28,544 nt of DNA from an uncultured Eubacteriaceae bacterium (GTDB taxonomy: Bacteria; Bacillota; Clostridia; Lachnospirales; Lachnospiraceae): NCBI GenBank assembly GCA_945938055.1, contig CAMEUH010000003.1:1-28544 (forward strand), written 5' to 3'. The translations under genes were made by a program, and so were the position numbers. This document shows, piece by piece, positions 15,304 through 23,407 of the stretch; position 1 is the first letter of the stretch, and each line of letters opens with the position of its first letter. Below the pieces are notes generated by a model. That model did no database searches. It was not told the DNA's origin and saw nothing but the letters and a program-made list of their open reading frames with translations.

Positions 15304-16967
15304 TTGGCATGGAAGAAAAATTACGGGAAGACATAAGGAATGCATTTGGGCAGATTTGCTTAGATAATGAACGAAAGATGCTTGGGCAAAGGAATCTTCT
15401 GTCAAAAGCCCAGGGCAGGCAGAAGACAGAAAAAACATGGATGGCAGCAGGAATTATAGTGGCAGCAGCAGTATTTCTGGTAGTGAACGGAATTCTTATC
15501 GGAATAAATCTGACTCATGTGGGAAATGTTCCGGTTACGGAATCGGAACATCATACACAGCCATCAGAAACGGAGGCCTTGACAAAATACCTGATGTCTG
15601 AGCTTCTAAATGGTGTAGAAAGCTTTTTAATAGAGTATGATGGACAGCAGTTTAAAGAAGGCGGGGCTTCAGAAGAAATAAAGGAATTTTCCGGGCAGAT
15701 TGTCATCACCAATCTTGCGGGCGATTTATCCGGAGACAGTATTCTTAAAATCACTATTAATTATGGGAATCCGGATGAGTGTGTTGTCGAAATTTTTAAT
15801 AATCAGACGGTGAGTCTGAATGGAATTCGTTATAAGGCATATATTAGTGAGAAAGCATATACGATGCTGTGGGATTACAGGAGAAAGTACTTTGAAGAAG
15901 GACAGCCAAATCAGATTATGGCATTGGTGGAGCAGATATCAAGCGAGGAAGACTTAAATAGGCTATCTGCAAATCCGTTTATCTATGTTGAAAAATTTTC
16001 TGAGGGTTTTTATGTTGTGTCGGCTTGTTATGATAATGGTGTTTTGTGTACGCTCAAGGGAAATGTGGCAACGGAAATCCGGTACCGGTATTATAAGACG
16101 GAAAATGAACCGGTTACGGAATATTCAATGAATCTGGATGCACAGAATGAAAGGAATGGAATTTTTGGAGCCTGCTACATGGATGGAGACTGGTTTGAAG
16201 TGGCAAAGCTTGAGAATCAGGAAGGGTATCGTATTAAGTGTATTACCTCCATGGAAAGAAGTAATTATGCACAGGATGTGGCAGAACGGGAAATTGAGAC
16301 GTTCCTTAGGCTAAATACGCAGTATTTTATACGGTTAACAGACAATATAATCTGCATTGAGGATTTTAAGGAGGATTCAGGGGAAAAGAAGGACTCTGCA
16401 AGCTATTGTTCTCTTCATGGCTGGGATGAACAATGTACGAAAGACATGAAAGTACGTGACATTTATGTGGCACAGAACTGGATTGGAAAAAATGTAAATG
16501 ATTTTGCTGCACTGGAAAGTTTTTTTGATGAAACAGCTTCAGTATGGTTTGAAGATGGAAATTTATTTCAGACGGAGGAGTCGGAACGGAATGCTTATCA
16601 GATAAACACGAGTTTTTCTACATTGCGTTTCGAAGTATCCACAGAAGCACACGATAATGAAATTATTTCAGTTACGCTTTACGGCGACCATAATTATGTG
16701 ACGGAAGATGTATGGCTGGGAATGAACATGGAAGATGTGAAGAAAATCATGAATATTGATGATAGTGCATTTTTTGAAAAAGACGGAACACTTTTTTCAT
16801 TTTTCGAAAAAGACGGTTATCTGTATGAGTTCAGTTATAGGAGCATGCCGGGCGAAAATTACTGGCTCTATTTGTCCTGTATCAGCAATGCGGCAAAGAT
16901 TAAGGACTCTACTGTAAAATCTTTTGGAGAACAGATGGAGGAAGGAAGAAATATTTTTGCACAGTAG
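15300..16967 (+). CDS. Single-pass membrane protein, probable regulator of the ECF sigma factor
   Basis: A 555-residue protein with a short cytoplasmic N-terminus (about 45 residues), one membrane segment (about 47-70) and a large extracellular part of some 485 residues. That topology, and the overlap with the ECF sigma gene, point to an anti-sigma factor or sensor (inference from context). I see no zinc anti-sigma motif (HxxxCxxC); the cytoplasmic part is a short helix only. The extracellular part is Glu/Asp-rich and beta-strand-like; near the end, VWLGMNMEDVKKIMNIDD resembles the start of an SmpA/BLIP-type domain and is followed by a tandem decapeptide (FFEKDG). Start: GTG at 15300 has AAAGGAG 5 nt before it and overlaps the sigma stop; ATG at 15309 is the alternative. 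Family not recognised. Confidence 0.78.
   Translation: MIGMEEKLREDIRNAFGQICLDNERKMLGQRNLLSKAQGRQKTEKTWMAAGIIVAAAVFLVVNGILIGINLTHVGNVPVTESEHHTQPSETEALTKYLMSELLNGVESFLIEYDGQQFKEGGASEEIKEFSGQIVITNLAGDLSGDSILKITINYGNPDECVVEIFNNQTVSLNGIRYKAYISEKAYTMLWDYRRKYFEEGQPNQIMALVEQISSEEDLNRLSANPFIYVEKFSEGFYVVSACYDNGVLCTLKGNVATEIRYRYYKTENEPVTEYSMNLDAQNERNGIFGACYMDGDWFEVAKLENQEGYRIKCITSMERSNYAQDVAEREIETFLRLNTQYFIRLTDNIICIEDFKEDSGEKKDSASYCSLHGWDEQCTKDMKVRDIYVAQNWIGKNVNDFAALESFFDETASVWFEDGNLFQTEESERNAYQINTSFSTLRFEVSTEAHDNEIISVTLYGDHNYVTEDVWLGMNMEDVKKIMNIDDSAFFEKDGTLFSFFEKDGYLYEFSYRSMPGENYWLYLSCISNAAKIKDSTVKSFGEQMEEGRNIFAQ
16770..16829 (+). repeat. 30-bp tandem duplication inside the 555-residue protein gene
   Basis: Two adjacent 30-bp units (16770-16799 and 16800-16829) encode FFEKDGTLFS and FFEKDGYLYE. 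The first 15-16 bases after the leading T's are almost identical, then they diverge. It looks like an old in-frame slippage duplication that forms a beta-hairpin-like pair of strands. Confidence 0.8.
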
Positions 16968-16992
16968 AGGAATGGAAAATGTAATTCACCCA

Positions 16993-17021
16993 TTGACAAA
17001 CCCGGATAAATTGCATATATT
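16993..17021 (+). promoter_or_regulatory. Sigma-A-type promoter of the T-box-ileS transcript
   Basis: A perfect TTGACA at 16993-16998 and TATATT at 17016-17021, 17 bp apart. The predicted start near 17028 places the whole T-box leader in the transcript, as expected for a gene controlled by attenuation. Confidence 0.85.
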
Positions 17022-17027
17022 ACTAAT

Positions 17028-17308
17028 TAAAGCAAAATTTATAAACACGTTGACGAAGACAGTAGGATTATGCTAAAAGTCATAGCGAGCCGGGGATGGT
17101 GTAAGCCCGGCGCGAGTAGGCATCTTCTGAACATCACTTCCGAGTGTCAGTCCCAAAGCAGACTTTTACAGGATGAGCATAAGATATATGTAAAAGGAAG
17201 TGAGTAGGCGCTGACGGTTCCCTGCCGATATCAGGGGCGCATATGATGGTATGTCGTAATAGGTTAGTTTTCCAGGCTTTCGACCTTTTACGGTCGGAAG
17301 CCTTTTTT
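17028..17308 (+). promoter_or_regulatory. T-box riboswitch leader, isoleucine-specific, of ileS
   Basis: This leader lies in the 400-bp gap before ileS. Stem I is recognisable from GCGAGCCGGGGATGGTG and TAAGCCCGGC (about 17085-17111), the conserved apical loop pair of T-box RNAs. The 3' side of Stem I carries GAACATCACTTCCGAGTG (17129-17146), in which ATC (17133-17135) sits at the specifier position and reads Ile, paired by the GAU anticodon. TGGT at 17247-17250 matches the antiterminator bulge that pairs with the ACCA end of uncharged tRNA-Ile. A terminator hairpin follows at 17274-17308. Uncharged tRNA-Ile should allow read-through into ileS. The T-box core around TGGT departs from the usual AGGGTGGNACCGCG, matching about 9 of 14 positions. 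No protein gene is visible in this gap. Confidence 0.88.
17274..17308 (+). terminator. T-box-controlled transcription terminator
   Basis: AGGCTTTCGACC (17274-17285) pairs with GGTCGGAAGCCT (17292-17303) around a 6-nt loop, followed by a run of six T. It is the off-state hairpin of the ileS leader. GTCG at 17253-17256 can compete for CGAC in its 5' arm, a possible antiterminator helix. Confidence 0.9.
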
Positions 17309-17367
17309 GCGCGAGCAATCAGCAGCAATGCTGCGAGTCTTTCTATATTAATATAAGGAGGAACACA

Positions 17368-20300
17368 ATGGTTTACGAAAAAGTTTCTGCAAATCTTAAT
17401 TTTGTGGAGAGAGAAAAGAAAGTAGAAAAATTCTGGAAGGATAACAAGATTTTTGAAAAGAGTATTAAGGACCGGGAAGGCTGTCCGACATACATGTTCT
17501 ATGACGGACCTCCAACAGCGAATGGAAAACCGCATATCGGTCATGTGCTCACCCGTGTTATTAAGGACATGATTCCAAGATATCGTACCATGAAGGGATA
17601 TATGGTTCCACGTAAGGCCGGATGGGATACCCATGGCCTTCCGGTTGAACTGGAAGTAGAAAAGAAGCTTGGACTTGATGGCAAGGAACAGATTGAAGAA
17701 TACGGTCTGGAGCCATTTATCAAGCATTGTAAGGAAAGCGTATGGCAGTATAAGGGAATGTGGGAGGATTTTTCCGGAACAGTTGGCTTCTGGGCAGATA
17801 TGGATAACCCATATGTAACTTATGAAAACGATTTTATTGAATCAGAATGGTGGGCTTTAAAGGAAATCTGGAATAAGGGGCTCCTTTATAAGGGACATAA
17901 GATTGTACCTTATTGCCCAAGATGCGGTACACCGCTTTCCAGCCATGAAGTTGCGCAGGGTTATAAGGACGTGAAGGAACGTTCTGCAATCGCACGATTT
18001 AAGGTAAAGAACGAAGATGCGTATATTCTGGCATGGACCACAACTCCTTGGACACTTCCATCGAACGTTGCACTTTGTGTGAATCCGGATGAAACGTATG
18101 CATATGTAAAGGCTGCGGACGGAAATAATTACTATATGGCAGAAGCCCTTCTTGACAAGGTTCTGGGAAGACTTGGAAATGAAGAAGAAGGTATTAAGGC
18201 GTACGAGGTTGTTAAGACATTTACCGGTAAGGATCTGGAATATAAGGAATATGAACCATTATATCCGTATGATGGACCGAAGATGAACAAAAAAGGTCAT
18301 TACGTAGTATGTGATACGTATGTAACACTTACCGATGGTACCGGTGTGGTTCATATTGCGCCTGCATTTGGTGAGGATGACTATAAGGTGGGGCAGCGAT
18401 ATGATCTTCCATTTCTTCAGTTTGTTGATGGAAAGGGAGAAATGACAGAAGAAACCCCATTTGCCGGAGTATTTGTGAAAAAGGCAGACCCAATGGTATT
18501 AAAGGATCTGGAAGAAAGAGGACTGTTATATGATGCGCCTGCTTTTGAGCATGCATATCCTCATTGCTGGAGATGTGATACTCCGCTGATTTACTACGCA
18601 AGAGAATCCTGGTTTATTAAGATGACGGCAGTAAAGGATGACCTGATTCGCAATAACAATACCATTAACTGGATTCCGGAAAGCATCGGTAAGGGACGTT
18701 TCGGTGCATGGCTTGAAAATGTTCAGGACTGGGGAATCAGCCGTAATCGTTACTGGGGTACGCCGCTTAACGTATGGGAGTGCGAGTGCGGTCACATGCA
18801 TTCCATCGGAAGCATTGCTGAATTAAAGGAAATGTCTGATAACTGTCCGGAAGACATTGAACTTCACAGACCATACATTGATGCGGTAACGATTAAATGT
18901 CCAAAGTGTGGTAAGGAAATGCACCGTGTTCCGGAAGTAATTGACTGTTGGTTTGACTCCGGTTCCATGCCGTTTGCACAACATCATTATCCGTTTGAAA
19001 ACCAGGATTTATTTGAAAAGCAGTTCCCGGCAGATTTTATCAGTGAGGCAGTAGACCAGACAAGAGGATGGTTCTACTCTCTGCTTGCTATTTCAACATT
19101 GATTTTTAATAAGGCACCATACAAGAATGTCATTGTTCTTGGCCATGTGCAGGATGCGGACGGACAGAAGATGAGTAAGTCCAAGGGAAATGCGGTTGAC
19201 CCGTTTGATGCATTGCAGAAACACGGAGCAGATGCAATCAGGTGGTATTTTTATGAGAATTCTGCACCTTGGATTCCAAATCGTTTCAAGGATGAGTGGG
19301 TAACAGAAGGCCAGAGAAAATTCATGGGAACCATCTGGAATACCTATGCATTTTATGTGCTTTATGCCAATATCGATGAATTTGACCCGACAAAATACAC
19401 ACTGGAGTACGATAAACTTCCGGTAATGGACAAATGGATTCTGAGTAAACTGAATTCTGTTGTGAAGGCTGTGGATGATTATCTTTTCAACTACAAGATT
19501 ACCGAGGCTGCCCGGGTTCTGGACGATTTTGTGGATGAAATGAGTAACTGGTATGTAAGAAGAAGCCGTGAAAGATTCTGGGCGAAGGGCATGGAACAGG
19601 ATAAGATTAATGCCTACATGACGCTGTATACTACCCTGGTAACTTTGGTTAAGACGGCAGCACCGATGATTCCGTTTATGACAGAGGACATTTATCAGAA
19701 TCTTGTGGTAAGAATCGATAAAAATGCCCCGGAAAGCATTCATTTGTGCGATTTCCCAGAAGTAAAAGAGGAGTGGATTAATCCGCAGCTTGAGAAGGAC
19801 ATGGAAGAGGTTCTTGAGGTCGTTGTGATTGGCCGTGCATGCAGAAATGCGGCAAACATTAAGAACAGACAGCCGATTGGAAATATGTATATTAAGGCAG
19901 AATCACAGCTATCCGAATTTTATCTGGACATTATCCGCGACGAGCTGAATGTAAAGAATGTGGAATTTAAGGAGGATGTCAGAAGCTTTACCTCTTATAG
20001 CTTTAAGCCGCAGTTAAAGACGGTTGGACCAAAGTTTGGCAAACTGCTGAACCAGATTCGTACAGCACTGACTGGACTTGATGGGAATGCTGCCATGGAT
20101 GAAATTAACGCAACCGGAGCATTAAAGCTTAACATTGACGGAAATGAGATTGAACTTCTGAAGGAAGATTTGCTGATTGATATTGCACAGGTTGAAGGCT
20201 TTGTATCCGATAGCAACGGTAAGGTGACCGTTGTTCTGGATACTAATCTTACACCGGAACTGATTGAAGAAGGATTTGTCCGTGAGGTAATCAGTAAAAT

Positions 20301-20517
20301 TCAGACCATGCGTAAGGAAGCGGATTTTGAAGTTACAGATAAGATTACCGTATATGTTAAGGACAATGATAAGATTATCGAGCTGGTGAAAAAGAATCTT
20401 GATGAAATCAAATCGGATGTTCTTGCAGAAGAAGTAGTCATTGGAAGTGCGGATGGCTATGTGAAGGAATGGAACATCAATGGTGAAGATGTGACAATTG
20501 GCGTAAAGCAAAGATAA
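17368..20517 (+). CDS. ileS: Isoleucyl-tRNA synthetase, eukaryote-like type (IleRS2)
   Basis: A class I aminoacyl-tRNA synthetase of 1049 residues charging tRNA-Ile. The HIGH motif is H56-I-G-H59 within GPPTANGKPHIGHVLTR, and the KMSKS motif is K601-M-S-K-S605. The CP1 editing domain lies between, with the WTTTPWTLPSN block that binds the misacylated adenosine. Length, the 'PPTANGKPHIGHVLTR' form (bacterial type 1 usually reads PPYANG-IHIGHALNK) and the C-terminus without a zinc knuckle place it in the type 2 group, which is generally insensitive to mupirocin; this last point is family knowledge, not shown here. A strong AAGGAGG precedes the ATG. Expression is governed by the T-box leader, and a long terminator follows. 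Confidence 0.97.
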   Translation: MVYEKVSANLNFVEREKKVEKFWKDNKIFEKSIKDREGCPTYMFYDGPPTANGKPHIGHVLTRVIKDMIPRYRTMKGYMVPRKAGWDTHGLPVELEVEKKLGLDGKEQIEEYGLEPFIKHCKESVWQYKGMWEDFSGTVGFWADMDNPYVTYENDFIESEWWALKEIWNKGLLYKGHKIVPYCPRCGTPLSSHEVAQGYKDVKERSAIARFKVKNEDAYILAWTTTPWTLPSNVALCVNPDETYAYVKAADGNNYYMAEALLDKVLGRLGNEEEGIKAYEVVKTFTGKDLEYKEYEPLYPYDGPKMNKKGHYVVCDTYVTLTDGTGVVHIAPAFGEDDYKVGQRYDLPFLQFVDGKGEMTEETPFAGVFVKKADPMVLKDLEERGLLYDAPAFEHAYPHCWRCDTPLIYYARESWFIKMTAVKDDLIRNNNTINWIPESIGKGRFGAWLENVQDWGISRNRYWGTPLNVWECECGHMHSIGSIAELKEMSDNCPEDIELHRPYIDAVTIKCPKCGKEMHRVPEVIDCWFDSGSMPFAQHHYPFENQDLFEKQFPADFISEAVDQTRGWFYSLLAISTLIFNKAPYKNVIVLGHVQDADGQKMSKSKGNAVDPFDALQKHGADAIRWYFYENSAPWIPNRFKDEWVTEGQRKFMGTIWNTYAFYVLYANIDEFDPTKYTLEYDKLPVMDKWILSKLNSVVKAVDDYLFNYKITEAARVLDDFVDEMSNWYVRRSRERFWAKGMEQDKINAYMTLYTTLVTLVKTAAPMIPFMTEDIYQNLVVRIDKNAPESIHLCDFPEVKEEWINPQLEKDMEEVLEVVVIGRACRNAANIKNRQPIGNMYIKAESQLSEFYLDIIRDELNVKNVEFKEDVRSFTSYSFKPQLKTVGPKFGKLLNQIRTALTGLDGNAAMDEINATGALKLNIDGNEIELLKEDLLIDIAQVEGFVSDSNGKVTVVLDTNLTPELIEEGFVREVISKIQTMRKEADFEVTDKITVYVKDNDKIIELVKKNLDEIKSDVLAEEVVIGSADGYVKEWNINGEDVTIGVKQR

Positions 20518-20542
20518 AAGAAATGTAAATAATAATAAAAAA

Positions 20543-20611
20543 TCACTTGCCGGTATTTTATTCTAGACTTATTATGAAAAATAAGGTAAAATACTGGTAA
20601 GTGAATTTTTT
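20543..20611 (+). terminator. Long-stem terminator after ileS
   Basis: An 18-bp stem (20543-20560 against 20587-20604, two G-U pairs) encloses a 26-nt loop that itself holds CTTATT/AATAAG, then ATTTTTT. The whole can fold as one extended hairpin. It is the only terminator candidate between ileS and glgP. TAGACT and TAAAAT 17 bp apart at 20564-20592 lie inside it and might serve as a weak glgP promoter, but I do not press this. Confidence 0.85.
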
Positions 20612-20704
20612 CACAATGTATAAAAGGCAATAAGCATGCATGAACAGAGTGGAAATGCATACTATTAAAAATATTCGTGTGGAACGAAGAGAATGGAGGA
20701 CAAC

Positions 20705-23173
20705 ATGACAAAACCAGCTTTCGACAAAGAAGAATTTAAAAAGGAAGTCATTGACAATGTCAAGGTTCTTTTTAGAAGGAAGATTGATGAGGCGGATCAG
20801 CAGCAGATTTTTCAGGCAGTAGCTTACACAATCAAGGATACCATTATGGATCAGTGGATTGCCACACAAAAAGAATATGAGAAGAGCGATGTTAAGACAG
20901 TTTACTACATGTCCATGGAATTTCTCATGGGTCGTGCATTGGGCAATAACATGATTAACCTGATGTGTTATGACGAAGTAAAGGAAGCACTGGCAGAGCT
21001 TGGACTTGACATTAATGTAATCGAGGATCAGGAGCCGGATGCGGCACTTGGTAATGGTGGCCTTGGTCGTCTTGCTGCGTGCTTTTTGGATTCGCTGGCA
21101 ACGCTTGGCTATCCTGCATATGGATGTGGAATCCGTTATAAATATGGTATGTTTAAGCAGGAAATTAAGAATGGCTATCAGGTAGAGGTTCCGGATAACT
21201 GGCTCAAAGACGGTAACCCGTTTGAGATGAAACGTCCGGAATATGCAGTAGAAGTAAAGTTTGGCGGATATGTCCGTTCTTATATTGACAGTAACGGAAG
21301 AACACAGTTTGCACATGAGGATTATCGTTCCGTGCTTGCAGTTCCATATGACATGCCAATCGTTGGTTATGGTAATAATGTGGTAAATACTCTTCGTATC
21401 TGGGATGCAGAGCCGGTTCAGCATTTTAACCTGGACTCCTTTGACAAGGGTGATTATCATAAGGCAATAGAAGAGGAAAATCTGGCAAAGAATATTGTAG
21501 AAGTTCTTTATCCAAATGATAACCATTATGCAGGAAAGGAACTTCGTTTGGAACAGCAGTATTTCTTTGTTTCTGCTTCCGTGCAGAGAGCAATTGCAAA
21601 GTATAAGGAAAAGCATGATGATATCAGAAAGTTCCATGAGAAGGTGATTTTCCAGTTAAATGATACCCATCCGACGGTAACTGTTGCAGAACTTATGAGA
21701 GTCCTCATGGATCAGGAAGGTCTTGAGTGGGATGAGGCATGGGAAGTTACCACCAAGGCAACAGCATATACCAATCATACCATTATGGCAGAAGCATTGG
21801 AAAAGTGGCCGATTGAACTGTTTTCAAGACTGCTTCCTAGAGTTTACCAGATTGTGGAAGAGATTAACCGCAGATTTGTGGATCAGATTAAGGCAAAATA
21901 TCCTGGAAATCAGGAAAAGATTAAGAAAATGGCAGTTATTTACGACGGGCAGGTTAAGATCGCTCATCTTGCAATTGTTGCCGGATGTTCTGTAAATGGC
22001 GTTGCAAGACTTCATACGGATATCTTAATGAAGCAGGAATTAAAGGATTTCTATGAGATGTTCCCGGAGAAGTTTAATAATAAGACCAACGGTATTACAC
22101 AGAGAAGATTCCTGCTACATGGTAATCCGCTGCTTGCAGACTGGGTAACAAATAAGATTGGTGATGAGTGGATTACCGACCTTTCGCAGATTAAGAAACT
22201 TGCCATCTATGCGGATGATCCAAAATGCCAGCAGGAATTCATGCAGATTAAGTATCAGAATAAGCTCCGTGTGGCAAAATACATTAAAGAACATAACGGA
22301 ATTGATGTAGACCCGCGTTCCATTTTTGATGTACAGGTTAAGAGATTACATGAATATAAGAGACAGCTTCTTAATATTCTGCATGTGATGTACCTTTACA
22401 ACCAGTTAAAGAGAAACCCGGGAATGGATATGTATCCAAGAACCTTCATTTTCGGCGCAAAGGCAGCGGCAGGTTATAAGAGGGCAAAGCTTACAATTAA
22501 GTTAATTAATAATGTGGCAAATGTGATTAATAATGATAAATCCATCAATGGAAAGATTAAGGTTGTATTCATTGAAAATTATCGTGTATCCAATGCAGAG
22601 ATTCTTTTTGCCGGTGCAGATGTATCCGAGCAGATTTCAACTGCATCCAAGGAAGCATCCGGTACCGGTAACATGAAGTTTATGTTAAATGGTGCCATGA
22701 CACTTGGAACCATGGATGGTGCCAATGTGGAAATCGTTCAGGAAGTTGGCGAGGAAAATGCGGTAATCTTTGGCCTGACTTCGGATGAAGTAATCAATTA
22801 CGAGCAGAACGGCGGTTACAACCCGATGGAAATCTTTAATAATGACCAGGATATTCGTGAAGTCCTGATGCAGCTGATTAATGGTTTCTATTCACCGGAA
22901 GATCCGGATTTGTTCCGTGACCTGTATAATTCACTTCTGAATACACAGAGCAGTGACAGGGCAGATACGTACTTTATCTTAAAGGATTTCCGCTCTTATG
23001 CAGAGGCTCAGAAGAAGATTGAGGAAAAATACAAGGATGAAAAGGGCTGGGCACGTTCCGTGATGCTGAACACCGCATGCTCTGGTAAGTTTACATCGGA
23101 CAGAACCATTGAAGAGTATGTACAGGATATCTGGAAGCTTAAGAAGGTTACAGTAACATTAGAGGATGAATAA
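20705..23173 (+). CDS. glgP: Glycogen/starch/maltodextrin phosphorylase
   Basis: An 822-residue GT35 alpha-glucan phosphorylase, the usual length. It releases glucose-1-phosphate from the non-reducing ends of glycogen or maltodextrin using phosphate and pyridoxal phosphate. The PLP lysine is K658 in EASGTGNMKFMLNGAMTLGTMDGANVEI (quoted in parts: EASGTGNMKF, then MLNGAMTLGTMDGANVEI). Other marks are YYMSMEFLMGRALGNN near the N-terminus, the GNGGLGRLAACFLDSLATL stretch and VKRLHEYKRQLLNILH. The ATG at 20705 has GGAGG 5 nt upstream and is preferred to an ATG at 20693 that lies on the Shine-Dalgarno side. It stands alone between two terminators, so it is monocistronic. It links to the glucan economy of the cell along with the sugar importer. 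Confidence 0.96.
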   Translation: MTKPAFDKEEFKKEVIDNVKVLFRRKIDEADQQQIFQAVAYTIKDTIMDQWIATQKEYEKSDVKTVYYMSMEFLMGRALGNNMINLMCYDEVKEALAELGLDINVIEDQEPDAALGNGGLGRLAACFLDSLATLGYPAYGCGIRYKYGMFKQEIKNGYQVEVPDNWLKDGNPFEMKRPEYAVEVKFGGYVRSYIDSNGRTQFAHEDYRSVLAVPYDMPIVGYGNNVVNTLRIWDAEPVQHFNLDSFDKGDYHKAIEEENLAKNIVEVLYPNDNHYAGKELRLEQQYFFVSASVQRAIAKYKEKHDDIRKFHEKVIFQLNDTHPTVTVAELMRVLMDQEGLEWDEAWEVTTKATAYTNHTIMAEALEKWPIELFSRLLPRVYQIVEEINRRFVDQIKAKYPGNQEKIKKMAVIYDGQVKIAHLAIVAGCSVNGVARLHTDILMKQELKDFYEMFPEKFNNKTNGITQRRFLLHGNPLLADWVTNKIGDEWITDLSQIKKLAIYADDPKCQQEFMQIKYQNKLRVAKYIKEHNGIDVDPRSIFDVQVKRLHEYKRQLLNILHVMYLYNQLKRNPGMDMYPRTFIFGAKAAAGYKRAKLTIKLINNVANVINNDKSINGKIKVVFIENYRVSNAEILFAGADVSEQISTASKEASGTGNMKFMLNGAMTLGTMDGANVEIVQEVGEENAVIFGLTSDEVINYEQNGGYNPMEIFNNDQDIREVLMQLINGFYSPEDPDLFRDLYNSLLNTQSSDRADTYFILKDFRSYAEAQKKIEEKYKDEKGWARSVMLNTACSGKFTSDRTIEEYVQDIWKLKKVTVTLEDE

Positions 23174-23183
23174 TAAGAAGAGT

Positions 23184-23217
23184 GAAAGGGCAGTAGAGAT
23201 ACTGTCCTTTTGTTTTG
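23184..23217 (+). terminator. Rho-independent terminator of glgP
   Basis: GAAAGGGCAGTA (23184-23195) pairs with TACTGTCCTTTT (23200-23211) around the loop GAGA, followed by GTTTTG. The T-rich 3' arm provides the release tract. Confidence 0.85.
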
Positions 23218-23302
23218 TGGTGCACCCATTTTTTCTGTAGCAGAAAAAAGAGGAAAAATAAAGAAATATTTCAAATTTATAACAAAAATATGAAAATAGG
23301 AC

Positions 23303-23331
23303 TTGATTTAATAAACTAAAAATGTTAAATT
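23303..23331 (+). promoter_or_regulatory. Possible promoter of the pectate lyase gene
   Basis: TTGATT at 23303-23308 and TAAATT at 23326-23331, 17 bp apart, with TG one base before the -10 (extended -10). The surrounding 120 bp is very AT-rich, so chance matches are easier here. No carbon-repression site (cre) was recognised with confidence. Confidence 0.42.
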
Positions 23332-23407
23332 AAAGTTAAATTCGGTTTATTATGACCTGAGAGAAGGTAAAATGACCAACAAAAGCTATTTTATTAAGGA
23401 GGAAGCT

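Noticed and set aside
20564..20592. TAGACT-N17-TAAAAT as a glgP promoter
   Set aside because: It is buried in the ileS terminator stem and the -35 match is poor; kept only as a remark.
20558..21637. 359-codon minus-strand open frame opposite the ileS terminator and glgP
   Set aside because: Glycogen phosphorylase on the plus strand is certain here; the antisense product is an Ile/Cys/His-rich shadow without recognisable domains.
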